Shown: positions 33,005 to 41,373, counted from the stretch's first letter. The stretch is DNA of 64,000 nt from Chryseolinea sp. H1M3-3 (GCF_029360725.1 NZ_JARKMY010000001.1:434001-498000), one strand, 5' to 3'. Program-made: numbers and translations. The notes: generated by a model from the sequence alone, not told the origin.

Positions 33005-33257
33005 TTCGTATTTGTTAAAAAGCTTAAAACAACAATCAGTAAATTCTATAACCTGTAGACGATTAACGATAACCCGTCCTAAATTTAAAAATTTATCAAA
33101 TCATAGGAGTAACAAAAAGCAAGCGCAACTGTTTCATTTCGACAAACGGTAGATAAATTATAAAATTTGAAAGTTTATAGCAAGATTCTTCTTTAACCAA
33201 TGTGTCTTGGGGTATCTTGGTATTTTAAAAAAAACGTTGTCGTTAAAAATTGCATTC

Positions 33258-34262
33258 ATGGTCGATAAAATTGGAATCGCTACTACGATCAGGGGCTGTG
33301 ACACTGATATTTTGAACAGCTTCATCAAATATCACCTATTTATCGGGTTCGACCATTTTATCCTGTTTTACGATGACGAGAATGAGTGTGTGCCGACAAT
33401 TTTTAATGAAACAGATCATATCACTGTTATTAAAAACAACACAGAAAATAGGGCGAATTGGCAAGGCACCGATTCAAAGTACTTATTGGAATTTACTCAA
33501 ACCGATTTAATAGCTCGACAGATTTTAAATTTAGAATTAGCCATTAAAATGGCTCCGTCACTCGGAGTAAGTTGGCTTGTACATATTGATGTTGACGAGC
33601 TTTTCCTTTGTTTAGGATGGAAAAACGTGAAAGAACATTTCCAATCACTTGATAAACACAATGTCAAGGCCATTAACTACGTGAACTATGAGTGCATCCC
33701 GGAACGATCAAATGTCACCAACTATTTTTTGGAAGGAACGCTATTTAAAAAAAACGTTAAGCATTTAAACGAAAATCAGAAATGCGAAATCGAGTCATCT
33801 AAATTAGGTTCCATAAAGAATTATTTTTTGTTTTATGAGAATGGAAAACCTGCGGGAAAAATATCTGACCAATTGAGGGTTTATAGTCCTCATCTTTTTT
33901 TCAATTCTGTCCAAGCAAGGACTCAGAATTTTCCAATCATACTTCATTATCCTATATGTGGATTCAAACACTTTTACGCAAAGTACAAAGTAATGGGAAT
34001 GTTTCCCGACAAGTGGCTAGGGCAATACACAATCAATGATTACTTGCCTTTTCACGTGAAAGCCCGAGATATTGTTAACTTAAAAGATCAATCCATTGCT
34101 TTGCGTTTCTATCAAGATGAAGTTATTGACAGATATTGTTCATTGACGAGTCAGCTTGTTAAGCGCAAAATATTTCGCCGAATATCTCTTCCATCAAGAA
34201 TTTTAAGGAAAGTGTTACTATCAGAAGCGTCGGTTAGCCACATCAAAGATGGTTACTTATGA
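33258..34262 (+). CDS. Glycosyltransferase, family 92/family 2-like
   Basis: About 334 residues from ATG 33258 (a TTG at 33207 is less likely). 'FIKYHLFIGFDHFILFYDDENE' and 'WLVHIDVDELFLC' match the GT-A family with acceptor-positioning and DxD-like (DVDE) metal site, as in GT92/DUF23-type transferases. No signal peptide, so cytoplasmic or membrane-peripheral. The stop overlaps the next glycosyltransferase start by 4 bases (ATGA). Its place beside the RiPP exporter suggests sugar transfer to the peptide; a capsule role cannot be excluded. Confidence 0.75.
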   Translation: MVDKIGIATTIRGCDTDILNSFIKYHLFIGFDHFILFYDDENECVPTIFNETDHITVIKNNTENRANWQGTDSKYLLEFTQTDLIARQILNLELAIKMAPSLGVSWLVHIDVDELFLCLGWKNVKEHFQSLDKHNVKAINYVNYECIPERSNVTNYFLEGTLFKKNVKHLNENQKCEIESSKLGSIKNYFLFYENGKPAGKISDQLRVYSPHLFFNSVQARTQNFPIILHYPICGFKHFYAKYKVMGMFPDKWLGQYTINDYLPFHVKARDIVNLKDQSIALRFYQDEVIDRYCSLTSQLVKRKIFRRISLPSRILRKVLLSEASVSHIKDGYL

Positions 34263-34990
34263 TATTTCAAAGTTTATGGATCGGAAACAGACTATCAAAA
34301 ATGGAGCAGCTATCGCTTTGTTCGTTTCTTTCTTTAGGCCATACATTCCATCTTTATACCTATGATGAAATCGATAATGTACCACCAGGAGTAATCGTTA
34401 AGGACGCAAGTTCAATTCTTCCGTCAAGTAGAATTTTCAAATACAAAGGGTTTAACAGTTATGCCGGGTTTGCTAATTTATTTAGATATAAACTGATTTT
34501 AGAAAAGGGAGGATATTGGGTAGATACCGACATTGTCTGTTTAAGAAAGATCACAAAAAAGCAAAAGTATGTCTTTGCAAGCCAAAATCATCAAGATGAA
34601 TATAAGGCTCCCAAAGTTGTTGCAAACAACTGCGTGATTAAAGCTCCGAAACATTCTGAAATAATGGAGTATTGTTTTGAGCAGGCGAACAGGAGAAATC
34701 CGGAAACCTTGTATTGGGGCGAAACCGGTCCTATCCTACTTACTCGGGCGCTTATAAAATTCAATTTATCCGACTACGTTGTTGCCCCTCGGGTATTTTG
34801 TCCGATACCGTGGTTCGAATGGAGGCGGATTGTAGAAGATGAGGCTGGCGACATTTGTGAAAACTTTGAAAATTCTTTCTGTATTCACTTATGGCATGAA
34901 ATGTGGCGAAGAAATGGAATTGATAAATCCGCTAATTTTTCAAAAAATTGCATTTACGAAAAATTGAAGTACATGTTTCACATAGTATGA
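34259..34990 (+). CDS. Glycosyltransferase with DxD sugar-binding motif
   Basis: 243 residues. 'FRYKLILEKGGYWVDTDIVCL' carries the DTD (DxD) motif typical of the Gly_transf_sug family (OCH1 and capsular transferases), preceded by 'QSLWIGNRLSKMEQLSLCSF'. The N-terminus begins directly with the fold's first strand, so the protein is complete. It is translationally coupled to the previous glycosyltransferase. The pair are the last genes of the cargo block. Donor and acceptor are unknown. Confidence 0.8.
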   Translation: MIFQSLWIGNRLSKMEQLSLCSFLSLGHTFHLYTYDEIDNVPPGVIVKDASSILPSSRIFKYKGFNSYAGFANLFRYKLILEKGGYWVDTDIVCLRKITKKQKYVFASQNHQDEYKAPKVVANNCVIKAPKHSEIMEYCFEQANRRNPETLYWGETGPILLTRALIKFNLSDYVVAPRVFCPIPWFEWRRIVEDEAGDICENFENSFCIHLWHEMWRRNGIDKSANFSKNCIYEKLKYMFHIV

Positions 34991-35125
34991 AGCTAGCATC
35001 GGAACATATTGTAGCCGATGTTGGTGCTAAGTGCACGGGCAAAGGCTGTTTGGGTTAGGGTCAAGATTGGTAGTGAGGGTGCTAACATTCCTCCGGGACG
35101 CGGCAAAGCTCAAAGCACTTAATTA

Positions 35126-35386
35126 TTATATATCTTTCTCTTTGTCGTAGGATCTGGTTGGCGCCTTACCTTCAGATTTGTTCTTATCTTTTAACCAATT
35201 TGGTCGCAGCCCCTTGATTTTCTCCATCGTGTATTCCTTCGTGCCATCAAGAAAACCGAGGGTTCGGTCTCCATCCCCTTTAGTTTCGGAAAGCTCACCA
35301 GCAAGTACCGGTAGCTCCTTAGCAATTAAGTAGCCTTCATTAAACCCTTTCATATATTCGGGCGAGGGTGTTATTTCTTCTTCCAT
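35126..35386 (-). CDS. Small hydrophilic hypothetical protein
   Basis: 86 residues, very charged ('LKDKNKSEGKAPTRSYDKEKDI' C-terminus in part), with a short 'YMKGFNEGYLIAKELP' segment common in many mobile-element proteins. No TM segment. It follows, in the same direction, the HTH pseudogene (start 2 bases after that gene's inferred stop), so it is the last gene of a three-gene operon next to the integrase. Function unknown. Confidence 0.6.
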   Translation of the reverse strand: MEEEITPSPEYMKGFNEGYLIAKELPVLAGELSETKGDGDRTLGFLDGTKEYTMEKIKGLRPNWLKDKNKSEGKAPTRSYDKEKDI

Positions 35387-35388
35387 GA

Positions 35389-35657
35389 TCAGAATGTTTC
35401 GCGAGCATGATGTTCAAGATAGTGGTTGATGGATTGTCGGTCGTAAAGAATTACTTCTTTTGAGGCTGGCTAAAACGAATTTTTCCATCGTTACGTAATC
35501 TCTGCAGCGTTGTCTTCGATTTGATATTCAAGAGGCGCATTGCTTCCTCTTGAAAAATCCACTTGTTCTCTTTTGCCGCTCCTTTACTTTGAAAGTAAGA
35601 AAAGACGCGATCAAGCAACTCGTAAAATGCTTTTTCTTCGATACAAATGACGTTCAT
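35389..35657 (-). pseudogene. Frameshifted excisionase-like HTH gene, tandem duplicate
   Basis: The readable frame ends early at 35451 ('FSQPQKK'), giving 68 residues. Reading on after one missing base restores 'VILYDRQSINHYLEHHARETF', which matches the C-terminus of the intact neighbour at 35683-35958 ('IILYDRESIIGYLEENARETF'). The length of 269 bases is one short of 90 codons, consistent with a single-base deletion near 35450-35460. The N-terminal half is about 60% identical to the neighbour. No slippery sequence is visible, so mutation or base-calling error is likelier than programmed shifting. Confidence 0.8.
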
Positions 35658-35682
35658 ATTTCATGCTGTTTAATGCACCACT

Positions 35683-35958
35683 TTACGACGAAAATGTTTC
35701 TCGTGCGTTTTCTTCAAGATAGCCGATGATTGATTCTCGATCATAAAGGATAATCCTCTTTTGCGGATGCGAGAAACGAATTTTTCCTTCATCACGCAGT
35801 TTTTGAAGCGTCGACTTGGCTTTGATATTAAGAAGGCTCATGGCTTCCTTATCCGAGATCCATTTATTCTCCTTTACATTATTTTTCTCTTTAAGCCGAT
35901 TCACAACTTCCTCTACCAAGGCGTAAAATGCTTTTTCTTCGAGGCAAATGACATTCAT
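35683..35958 (-). CDS. Excisionase/HTH_17-like DNA-binding protein
   Basis: 91 residues. An N-terminal helix ('MNVICLEEKAFYALVEEVVNRL') precedes a MerR-type HTH ('WISDKEAMSLLNIKAKSTLQKLRDEGKIRF') and wing ('RIILYDRESIIGYLEEN'). This layout is common in Bacteroidota elements beside the tyrosine integrase and is often annotated as excisionase-like or as a small regulator. It is transcribed in the same direction as the integrase, 69 bases downstream of it. A frameshifted duplicate follows. It could act as directionality factor for the integrase. Confidence 0.75.
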   Translation of the reverse strand: MNVICLEEKAFYALVEEVVNRLKEKNNVKENKWISDKEAMSLLNIKAKSTLQKLRDEGKIRFSHPQKRIILYDRESIIGYLEENARETFSS

Positions 35959-36027
35959 TTAAACGGAGTTTTACATCGGTCTTGAACTAAAGATAAAATA
36001 ATAAATTGTTTCAATAAAGTTTTGATA

Positions 36028-37299
36028 CTACGATTGTGGATTTTGCTGCGTGTTTATGCCTTGCAGTATCTTATCATTATATTGGTCAATGACATCCTTT
36101 TTAAGGTTTGCCAAGTATACTTGCGTTGTGCTCAACCGTTGATGCCCTAACATTTCACTAATCGCGGTTACTGGAATAGCCATGTTGTTGGCAAGGGAAG
36201 CGAAGGAGTGCCGGCTCACATATGATGTCAGGTTTTCATCAATACCGGCAGCCTTTGCAATCTTCTTAAGCCTTTTGTTATATCGCTTGCGAGCCCACTC
36301 GATATCCTTGTATTGCTCAGCTAGCTCGGTTCTTTTAATGATAGGCAGGATAAACTCGGAAGGAGCTTTGTCTTTTAAGTAGTGACTAAGAATTGGTTTT
36401 ACGCCATCCGTTAATTTGATATCATAGAATTTTCCTGTCTTGCGTCGCTTGTAATGGACGCGGCCATCAATAATATTCTCGACTTTTAAGAATGCCAGGT
36501 CGATGAAGGGTGCACCCATGAGTCCGAAGCTCAGTAGAAAAATGTTTCTCGTCTCAAAGAGAACGCTATCGTTCTCAAATTTTAACGCTACTATTTTTTG
36601 AATCAGTTCGAAGCTAATTGCTCTTTTTTTAGTGGGTTTTGTTTTGATCGTATATTGATCGAACGGGTAAGATTCCTTTTCAAGAATTCTATCTTTTTTG
36701 ATCGCTCGATTACAGATCGCCCGAATTGTGCGCATATAGACGGCGAGTCCGTTTAGGCTCAGCCCTTTAGCCAAGTACCAATTTTCGAAACGATCGAGGA
36801 AAGCTCGGTTTAATTCCCGCAGGGGAAAGTCAATTTCGTTCCTGAATTTTTTGACCTCGCGTAGCACATTTGAGTAGCTGCGTGCGTTGCCAATTCTTTT
36901 TTGTTCTTGAAATTTTGCAATTAACTTCTCTGTATACCTAAAGAAAGAATCTTTTGCACCTTTCGCTACTATTCGATTTTTGAGATCGACGATTGATAGA
37001 TAGGAAAGTTCTTTCCGGTCATGAAGCTTGGAAATGATATCGAATGCTTGCGATCGTTCTTTTTCCAAAATATTATTAATCCTGGCAACGTTGTCAAATC
37101 CCTTAAAGCCTTTCTTGATTTTCCGATTATCGAAGTCCCAATATTGCTCGGGTATTGAAAATCCAGTCGACAATCCTGTGGTTTTACCATTGTGACTTAG
37201 ACGAAGTAAGATCGGATATGTTTGATCAGCTTTCTTACGGCGCGTATCAAGAGCCAGGACTACATTTGAATTCATGAAAATGGGATTGAAGATTTGCAT
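36028..37299 (-). CDS. Tyrosine recombinase (integrase) of the island
   Basis: 423 residues (415 from ATG 37275). Layout: an arm-type N-terminal domain ('VVLALDTRRKKADQTYPILL'), a SAM-like core-binding domain (about 115-210) and a catalytic domain. Catalytic residues: Lys287 region ('RRKTGK'), Arg363 in 'YVSRHSFA', His386 in 'LGHQRLS' and nucleophile Tyr395 in 'TTQVYLAN'. The first active-site Arg, usually 'RGMxF', is replaced ('LMGAPFIDLAF', Met261), as in CTnDOT-type integrases that lack Arg I. It faces into the element with its start 128 bases from the att site, the normal arrangement for tRNA-targeting elements. Confidence 0.93.
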   Translation of the reverse strand: MQIFNPIFMNSNVVLALDTRRKKADQTYPILLRLSHNGKTTGLSTGFSIPEQYWDFDNRKIKKGFKGFDNVARINNILEKERSQAFDIISKLHDRKELSYLSIVDLKNRIVAKGAKDSFFRYTEKLIAKFQEQKRIGNARSYSNVLREVKKFRNEIDFPLRELNRAFLDRFENWYLAKGLSLNGLAVYMRTIRAICNRAIKKDRILEKESYPFDQYTIKTKPTKKRAISFELIQKIVALKFENDSVLFETRNIFLLSFGLMGAPFIDLAFLKVENIIDGRVHYKRRKTGKFYDIKLTDGVKPILSHYLKDKAPSEFILPIIKRTELAEQYKDIEWARKRYNKRLKKIAKAAGIDENLTSYVSRHSFASLANNMAIPVTAISEMLGHQRLSTTQVYLANLKKDVIDQYNDKILQGINTQQNPQS

Positions 37300-37426
37300 T
37301 TAAATTTGCACTGGATTTGCACTGGAATTTCAAATCAAGGCCTATTCAAACATACTTAAATTGATTCAAAAAGGGCAATTTTAGCCGGAAAAACCAAGAT
37401 TAAATTTTACTTAAACTGATTTTCCA

Positions 37427-37472
37427 CTGACTGTTAATCAGAGGGTCCTTGGTTCAAGTCCAAGAGGAGGAG
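37427..37472 (+). other. 3' half of tRNA-Asn (attachment site core)
   Basis: The sequence from CTGACTGTTAATCAGA (anticodon loop CTGTTAA, anticodon GTT) through TPsiC stem-loop CTTGG-TTCAAGT-CCAAG to acceptor strand AGGAGGA plus discriminator G is a tRNA-Asn 3' half; CCA is not encoded. Upstream of 37427 there is no D-arm or 5' acceptor strand, and the base at 37426 (A) breaks the first pair of the anticodon stem. So the identity starts at 37427: the element re-supplies or displaces the 3' half of the tRNA. The complete tRNA-Asn should lie at the element's other end, outside the window. Confidence 0.85.
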
Positions 37473-37487
37473 CGTAAACGTTAAATT

Positions 37488-37509
37488 AGCCTGGAAACAG
37501 GCTTTTTTC
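37488..37509 (+). terminator. Terminator downstream of the tRNA-Asn fragment
   Basis: AGCCTG-GAAA-CAGGCT hairpin with a stable tetraloop followed by TTTTT, 15 bases after the tRNA 3' end; probably the original terminator of the chromosomal tRNA-Asn gene, left behind by integration. Confidence 0.85.
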
Positions 37510-37733
37510 GTTTTTTCGGAGCAATTAGGACTTGGGAAACCTCGTTGTATGGATATTCAGCGCAATTTGATTTATTTTCATTCCCGAGTAACCAACCGTT
37601 AACTGGTATACTCGTCGTGCGCATGGAGTTCTATGACGCCGACCTTAGTCTTAATTAATTGCAATCCAATAAATGGTTACTCCATCGCCGTTGAAGGGAT
37701 GTACCAGATGTTGCGGATCACCCTCGCTAAATA

Positions 37734-39560
37734 ATGATGTGCATGATTATCAAACGAACGTCTGCGATCGTACTACCTCAACTGTTGTTATTCATCGTTC
37801 TACTGGGCTGCACCTTTGAACCCCAAGAGGATTTTTTCAAGGAGGTAAAGCAGGTGGCGCCTTCACCTATCATCGATCTTACAGACTACAACGAAGAAGA
37901 CACGATTGTGATGTTACAGCCTACCAAATTCAAATACATGGTGGCCATCAATGAGCCTTCCGCATTACAAGAGGTTCAAATACTGCTTGATTCCAGCGCC
38001 ATTCTGTCGACGCCTTTCCTTTCCGGCGAGTTCACCCTATCACAATCTTCTATACCGGTCGGGATACACAAGTTGACAATACAATTCATTGCAAAATCCA
38101 ATAGTGGGAGTCTTGCCGACAAAGTCGGCGCCGAATATTTTCAAGTTTGGAAAACATGGATAGTTAAGGTGGAGAGATTTGACAATGATCCTCCGGATAC
38201 ACCCGAAGTGAGAATAAGCGAAGAAGATGGATTTCTGAGACTAGACTGGACACCGTATTCAAAGAACAATTTTGTAGGATACAGGCTCCGTGTCCTTGCT
38301 CCATATCCACGTGAAATTCAGTTCAAAAATCAACTATCCACATATTGGGTGGATAGCAGTTTTTTGTGGGGTTCTGCCGGCTACGAACTGACGGTAACTA
38401 ACACCTATGGAAGCAATACAACAACGGTCGGTCTAACTGAACCGCAGAAATTGACACTGATCTATAATAAGGACGATAGCACGGCCGTCGTCAAGTGGAA
38501 ACCATCACGGTTCTATAGTGCTTTTGGCCGTGCTGTTATTAAAGAAAACGAAACCGTCAGACACACGAGTACAAATGGCTCTGACTCAACGCTAACTTTA
38601 AAGCTTAATGAAATACTATGGGGAAGGGGCGAATCGGTGACGTTGCAGATCTTTCCCAAAAACAGTCAGCTTACGACCTTTGAATCGCGTGAGTTCCTAT
38701 ACAATCACTTACCAGTGAAGCGCCTTCTCAGTCGACCAACGTTGTATTACCAGAATGGTATCAAACAGGTTGTTGGTTTTAGCCCATCAGCTGCACTTTT
38801 TTATTTCTTTGACGATCAGCTGGGAGTGACAGACAGCGTTACAGTTTACACATCCGCAGTATCTGTGCCTTACAGTGGCAACTATGCCTATTATGTGAAC
38901 GACAATGCTGTTGTACGGTGGAATCTTTCTACAAATGAAAAAGTATATACCAATGACAACGCAAACTTTGCTATCGAGCCGCTCAGTATCAGTGGTTCTT
39001 CAAATGGAATTGTATCATACTACTCCAAGAACAACCAGGATCCATGGGATCTACGTCTAAGCCTCGTGATACAAAACACAGATGATAAGACCTTCATCCA
39101 AAAGACGAACGTAAACTATGATCCTAAAATCACATTGCCTCCCAAGAATTTCGTGCTTTCAGATGACGGGGGGCTTTGTCTGAGCCCTTATAGCCGTGGA
39201 ATATCAAGGGTGGAAAATGGTCTTCCGAATATTGGCACGCTACCATCACCTGGATATTTCCTTTGTTTTCGTCATGATAACAATGACGAGATTCTCATGA
39301 CCTGGAGTGAATCGGTAAACATCGTCAGCTCACACGATCTTTCCATAATTCGCACCATAACGCTGCCTTGGGGCTACAATGCGGTAAGTTACGATCCTGT
39401 TACGCACTATGTAGTTTGTACCAAGACTGACTCGGAAGTCCTATATCTGGTCAACATTGACAATAATCACACAAAAGCCTTTAAGGCCATTTCTACTCAG
39501 TGGTCATTGGTGAATGGTTATTTAATTAATTATGCGGGCCAATACATGAAAGTGTTATGA
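37734..39560 (+). CDS. Large lipoprotein with fibronectin-like region
   Basis: 608 residues. Signal peptide with lipobox 'LLFIVLLGC' (Cys about 26). The first 200 residues have beta-sandwich character ('PPDTPEVRISEEDGFLRLDWTPYSKNNFVGYRLRVL' part resembles a type III fibronectin domain); the C-terminal 300 residues have repeated 'YAYYVNDNAVVRWNLSTNEKVY' strands like a beta-propeller. No catalytic motif is visible. The stop overlaps the start of the beta-barrel gene by 4 bases, so they form a surface-protein pair. It is the first chromosomal gene beyond the att site. Confidence 0.7.
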   Translation: MMCMIIKRTSAIVLPQLLLFIVLLGCTFEPQEDFFKEVKQVAPSPIIDLTDYNEEDTIVMLQPTKFKYMVAINEPSALQEVQILLDSSAILSTPFLSGEFTLSQSSIPVGIHKLTIQFIAKSNSGSLADKVGAEYFQVWKTWIVKVERFDNDPPDTPEVRISEEDGFLRLDWTPYSKNNFVGYRLRVLAPYPREIQFKNQLSTYWVDSSFLWGSAGYELTVTNTYGSNTTTVGLTEPQKLTLIYNKDDSTAVVKWKPSRFYSAFGRAVIKENETVRHTSTNGSDSTLTLKLNEILWGRGESVTLQIFPKNSQLTTFESREFLYNHLPVKRLLSRPTLYYQNGIKQVVGFSPSAALFYFFDDQLGVTDSVTVYTSAVSVPYSGNYAYYVNDNAVVRWNLSTNEKVYTNDNANFAIEPLSISGSSNGIVSYYSKNNQDPWDLRLSLVIQNTDDKTFIQKTNVNYDPKITLPPKNFVLSDDGGLCLSPYSRGISRVENGLPNIGTLPSPGYFLCFRHDNNDEILMTWSESVNIVSSHDLSIIRTITLPWGYNAVSYDPVTHYVVCTKTDSEVLYLVNIDNNHTKAFKAISTQWSLVNGYLINYAGQYMKVL

Positions 39561-40252
39561 GGAAACTTCACATACTACTGTTTTGGTTACTTTCTGCGGA
39601 AAGTTATGCGCAACTGGAAGTGTCTGCAGGTGCAGGTGTTGGTTGGTTCAGCATGCGCGAGTTAGGCGAACTACAAAAAGCAATACAATCGTCCTATCCG
39701 GTTGATGCCAAAATAACGGAAGAATTTCCGGCGTATGTTATTTATGACGCGGAGATAGTCTGGAAGGTAAATAGCAGCGGCTTCCTAGGACTTTACTACC
39801 AATATGGATCAACGGGGGGCAGAACGCACTATGAAGACTTCTCCGGTGAGGTCTATTCAGACCAGTTGTTACATTATAATACATTGGCCTTAAGTGTCGC
39901 GCAAGAACTGACGTTCGAGAACGATCTTCAATTCCGTTTTGATGTGCACCCTGGCGCGACGTTCACGAATCTTAAAATTATTGAGGGCTCGAGAATTGGC
40001 GACGTGTCGCACCGCGAATCTTATAAATTTCATTCGATCAATGCAACTTTACAACCAACCTTAGAGCTTCAGAAGACTTGGGGTCAGTTTGGTATTAAGG
40101 CGCACGCCGGGTTTCATTTTGCGGTATACGCTGGAAAACTAAAATTTAACGAAAACAAGCAAAATTACTTGACTGTTGGCAATGACCCCGTCGTTGCCAA
40201 TTGGAATGGCTTCAGACTGGGTTTAACCGGGACTTACAGAATCAGAGAATAA
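39557..40252 (+). CDS. Outer-membrane beta-barrel protein
   Basis: 231 residues with a signal peptide ('LHILLFWLLSAESYAQ') and alternating amphipathic strands throughout ('LEVSAGAGVGWFSM', 'GFLGLYYQYGSTGG', 'FGIKAHAGFHFAVYAGKL', 'GFRLGLTGTYRIRE'), ending in the aromatic-type terminal strand of outer-membrane barrels. Translation is coupled to the lipoprotein encoded upstream. Function unknown; likely a small surface barrel partner. Confidence 0.7.
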   Translation: MRKLHILLFWLLSAESYAQLEVSAGAGVGWFSMRELGELQKAIQSSYPVDAKITEEFPAYVIYDAEIVWKVNSSGFLGLYYQYGSTGGRTHYEDFSGEVYSDQLLHYNTLALSVAQELTFENDLQFRFDVHPGATFTNLKIIEGSRIGDVSHRESYKFHSINATLQPTLELQKTWGQFGIKAHAGFHFAVYAGKLKFNENKQNYLTVGNDPVVANWNGFRLGLTGTYRIRE

Positions 40253-40637
40253 GCAGACGACTAACAAAGTACCTCGATAGCTTTGAAGTCACTGGTGCAT
40301 CCGTGATAGGGACAAATTCTTCATATCCTCATTCATCCATAAGACTTTATGGAAAAAGTAAAAGCTCTTCGGCGGTGTAAGTCTTTGACAAATTGCAAGT
40401 CCTTTTAGAAAATCGCCCCCTTACACAACGGAACCATTAGGCTGTTTGTCAACCAACTTTTAATCGATAGCCATATCTCATCGGTGGAGTTAAAGCCGAT
40501 TGCAAACTAAAATATAGACATTATGTCTTATTTGTTTTAAATATAAGGCCTATTTCGGTCATTATGGCTTGTAATTCCCTCGTTTTTACCTCCGGCACAT
40601 TTTTCACAATAGGAAGTGTAAACAAAAAATTAAAACT
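40253..40637. other. Intergenic region upstream of hsp20
   Basis: 385 bases without a gene. No CIRCE-type dyad and no convincing TAnnTTTG element; AT-rich stretch near 40520-40570 may contain the heat-shock gene promoter. Nothing else seen. Confidence 0.4.
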
Positions 40638-41075
40638 ATGAGTATCGTTCGTTATAGCACCGCTAATGATTTTGTACCAACTTCATTTAGCAACATAATT
40701 GATCGCTTCTTTAGCGATTCATTAGCTCGCACTGGTGGTTCAGCCTACTCCTTTGTACCGAAAGTAGATGTCTTTGAAACCGAGAAAGCATACGAAATCC
40801 ATCTCGCTGCCCCTGGCGTGAACAAGGATGACTTCAAGATCGACTTAAATGAAAATCATCTTACCATAAGCGGGGAGCGCAAGTTCGCTAAGGAGAAGAA
40901 GGAAAATAACCTGCATGTGGTTGAAACACAATACGGGAATTTTGCCCGCTCTTTTGTACTCCCGGAAAACATTGACGCCAGCAAAATAACCGCTGCATAT
41001 AACAATGGCATCCTGGAAATCACAGTACCTAAAGACGAGAAAAAAGCATTAAAGACCTCCATCAAGGTTAACTAA
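40638..41075 (+). CDS. Hsp20/alpha-crystallin small heat-shock protein
   Basis: 145 residues. N-terminal 'FSNIIDRFFSDSLART' region, alpha-crystallin domain (about 40-140) with 'VPKVDVFETEKAYEIHLAAPGVNKDDFKI', 'NHLTISGERKF', 'FARSFVLPENID' and the terminal 'NGILEITVPK' A-x-x-NG-x-L motif. An ATP-independent holdase that binds unfolding proteins in the cytoplasm; usual length. A hairpin terminator follows closely, and the gene is monocistronic. Confidence 0.95.
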   Translation: MSIVRYSTANDFVPTSFSNIIDRFFSDSLARTGGSAYSFVPKVDVFETEKAYEIHLAAPGVNKDDFKIDLNENHLTISGERKFAKEKKENNLHVVETQYGNFARSFVLPENIDASKITAAYNNGILEITVPKDEKKALKTSIKVN

Positions 41076-41102
41076 GTAGAGAGGGTTAGGTTTAGGTGGA
41101 CT

Positions 41103-41132
41103 AAGGCGCTTCGAAAGGAGCGCCTTTTTTTA
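41103..41132 (+). terminator. Terminator after hsp20
   Basis: AAGGCGCTTC-GAAA-GGAGCGCCTT: 10 pairs with one T-G, GAAA loop, then a run of seven or more T. Begins 28 bases after the stop. Confidence 0.9.
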
Positions 41133-41373
41133 TAATCATCCATCGGCTCTCGTGACAACGCGTTTTTATAATTACGCCCGATCCATTCGGCTTTTGTTCC
41201 TGGGGATAATGTTATTGCCTAATTCTCCCCCAACAATGCGACCCCTTCCACGGTTAAATAGTTGTTGTATGTTTCCTCTCAAAGAAAATCACAAGTACCA
41301 CTACAATACTGGGACTTTTTCTTGAAAAGAAACGTTAACTTTCACAACCACAGAATTCAACCCGGGATTGGCG

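Larger units (their letters stand above)
1..37472. mobile_element. Right-hand part of an integrated mobilisable or conjugative island
   Basis: The block is bounded on the right by a tyrosine integrase facing inward and by the 3' half of a tRNA-Asn gene, which marks one attachment site. Inside are typical backbone genes (excisionase-like HTH protein, toprim primase, RadC, DUF2958, MobF relaxase, VirD4-like coupling ATPase) and two AT-richer cargo blocks. No T4SS channel genes (VirB4-like ATPase, TraG to TraN type) are visible. The left end and the matching att copy are outside the window, so whether this is a full ICE or a mobilisable element is open. That it is one element rather than nested ones is inference. 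Confidence 0.8.
37300..37733. other. Attachment-site region and chromosome junction
   Basis: This non-coding stretch contains short direct TTTGCACTGGA-type repeats just upstream of the integrase start (around 37307-37330), which may be arm-type binding sites, then the tRNA-Asn 3' fragment (37427-37472) and a terminator (37488-37509). From 37510 to 37733 I see no gene or repeat; chromosome sequence resumes, and promoters for the lipoprotein gene at 37734 are likely here. Confidence 0.5.

Noticed and set aside
37399-37472. Complete tRNA-Asn gene
   Set aside because: The 5' acceptor strand and D-arm are absent and the anticodon stem is broken at its first pair, so only the 3' half is tRNA-derived.
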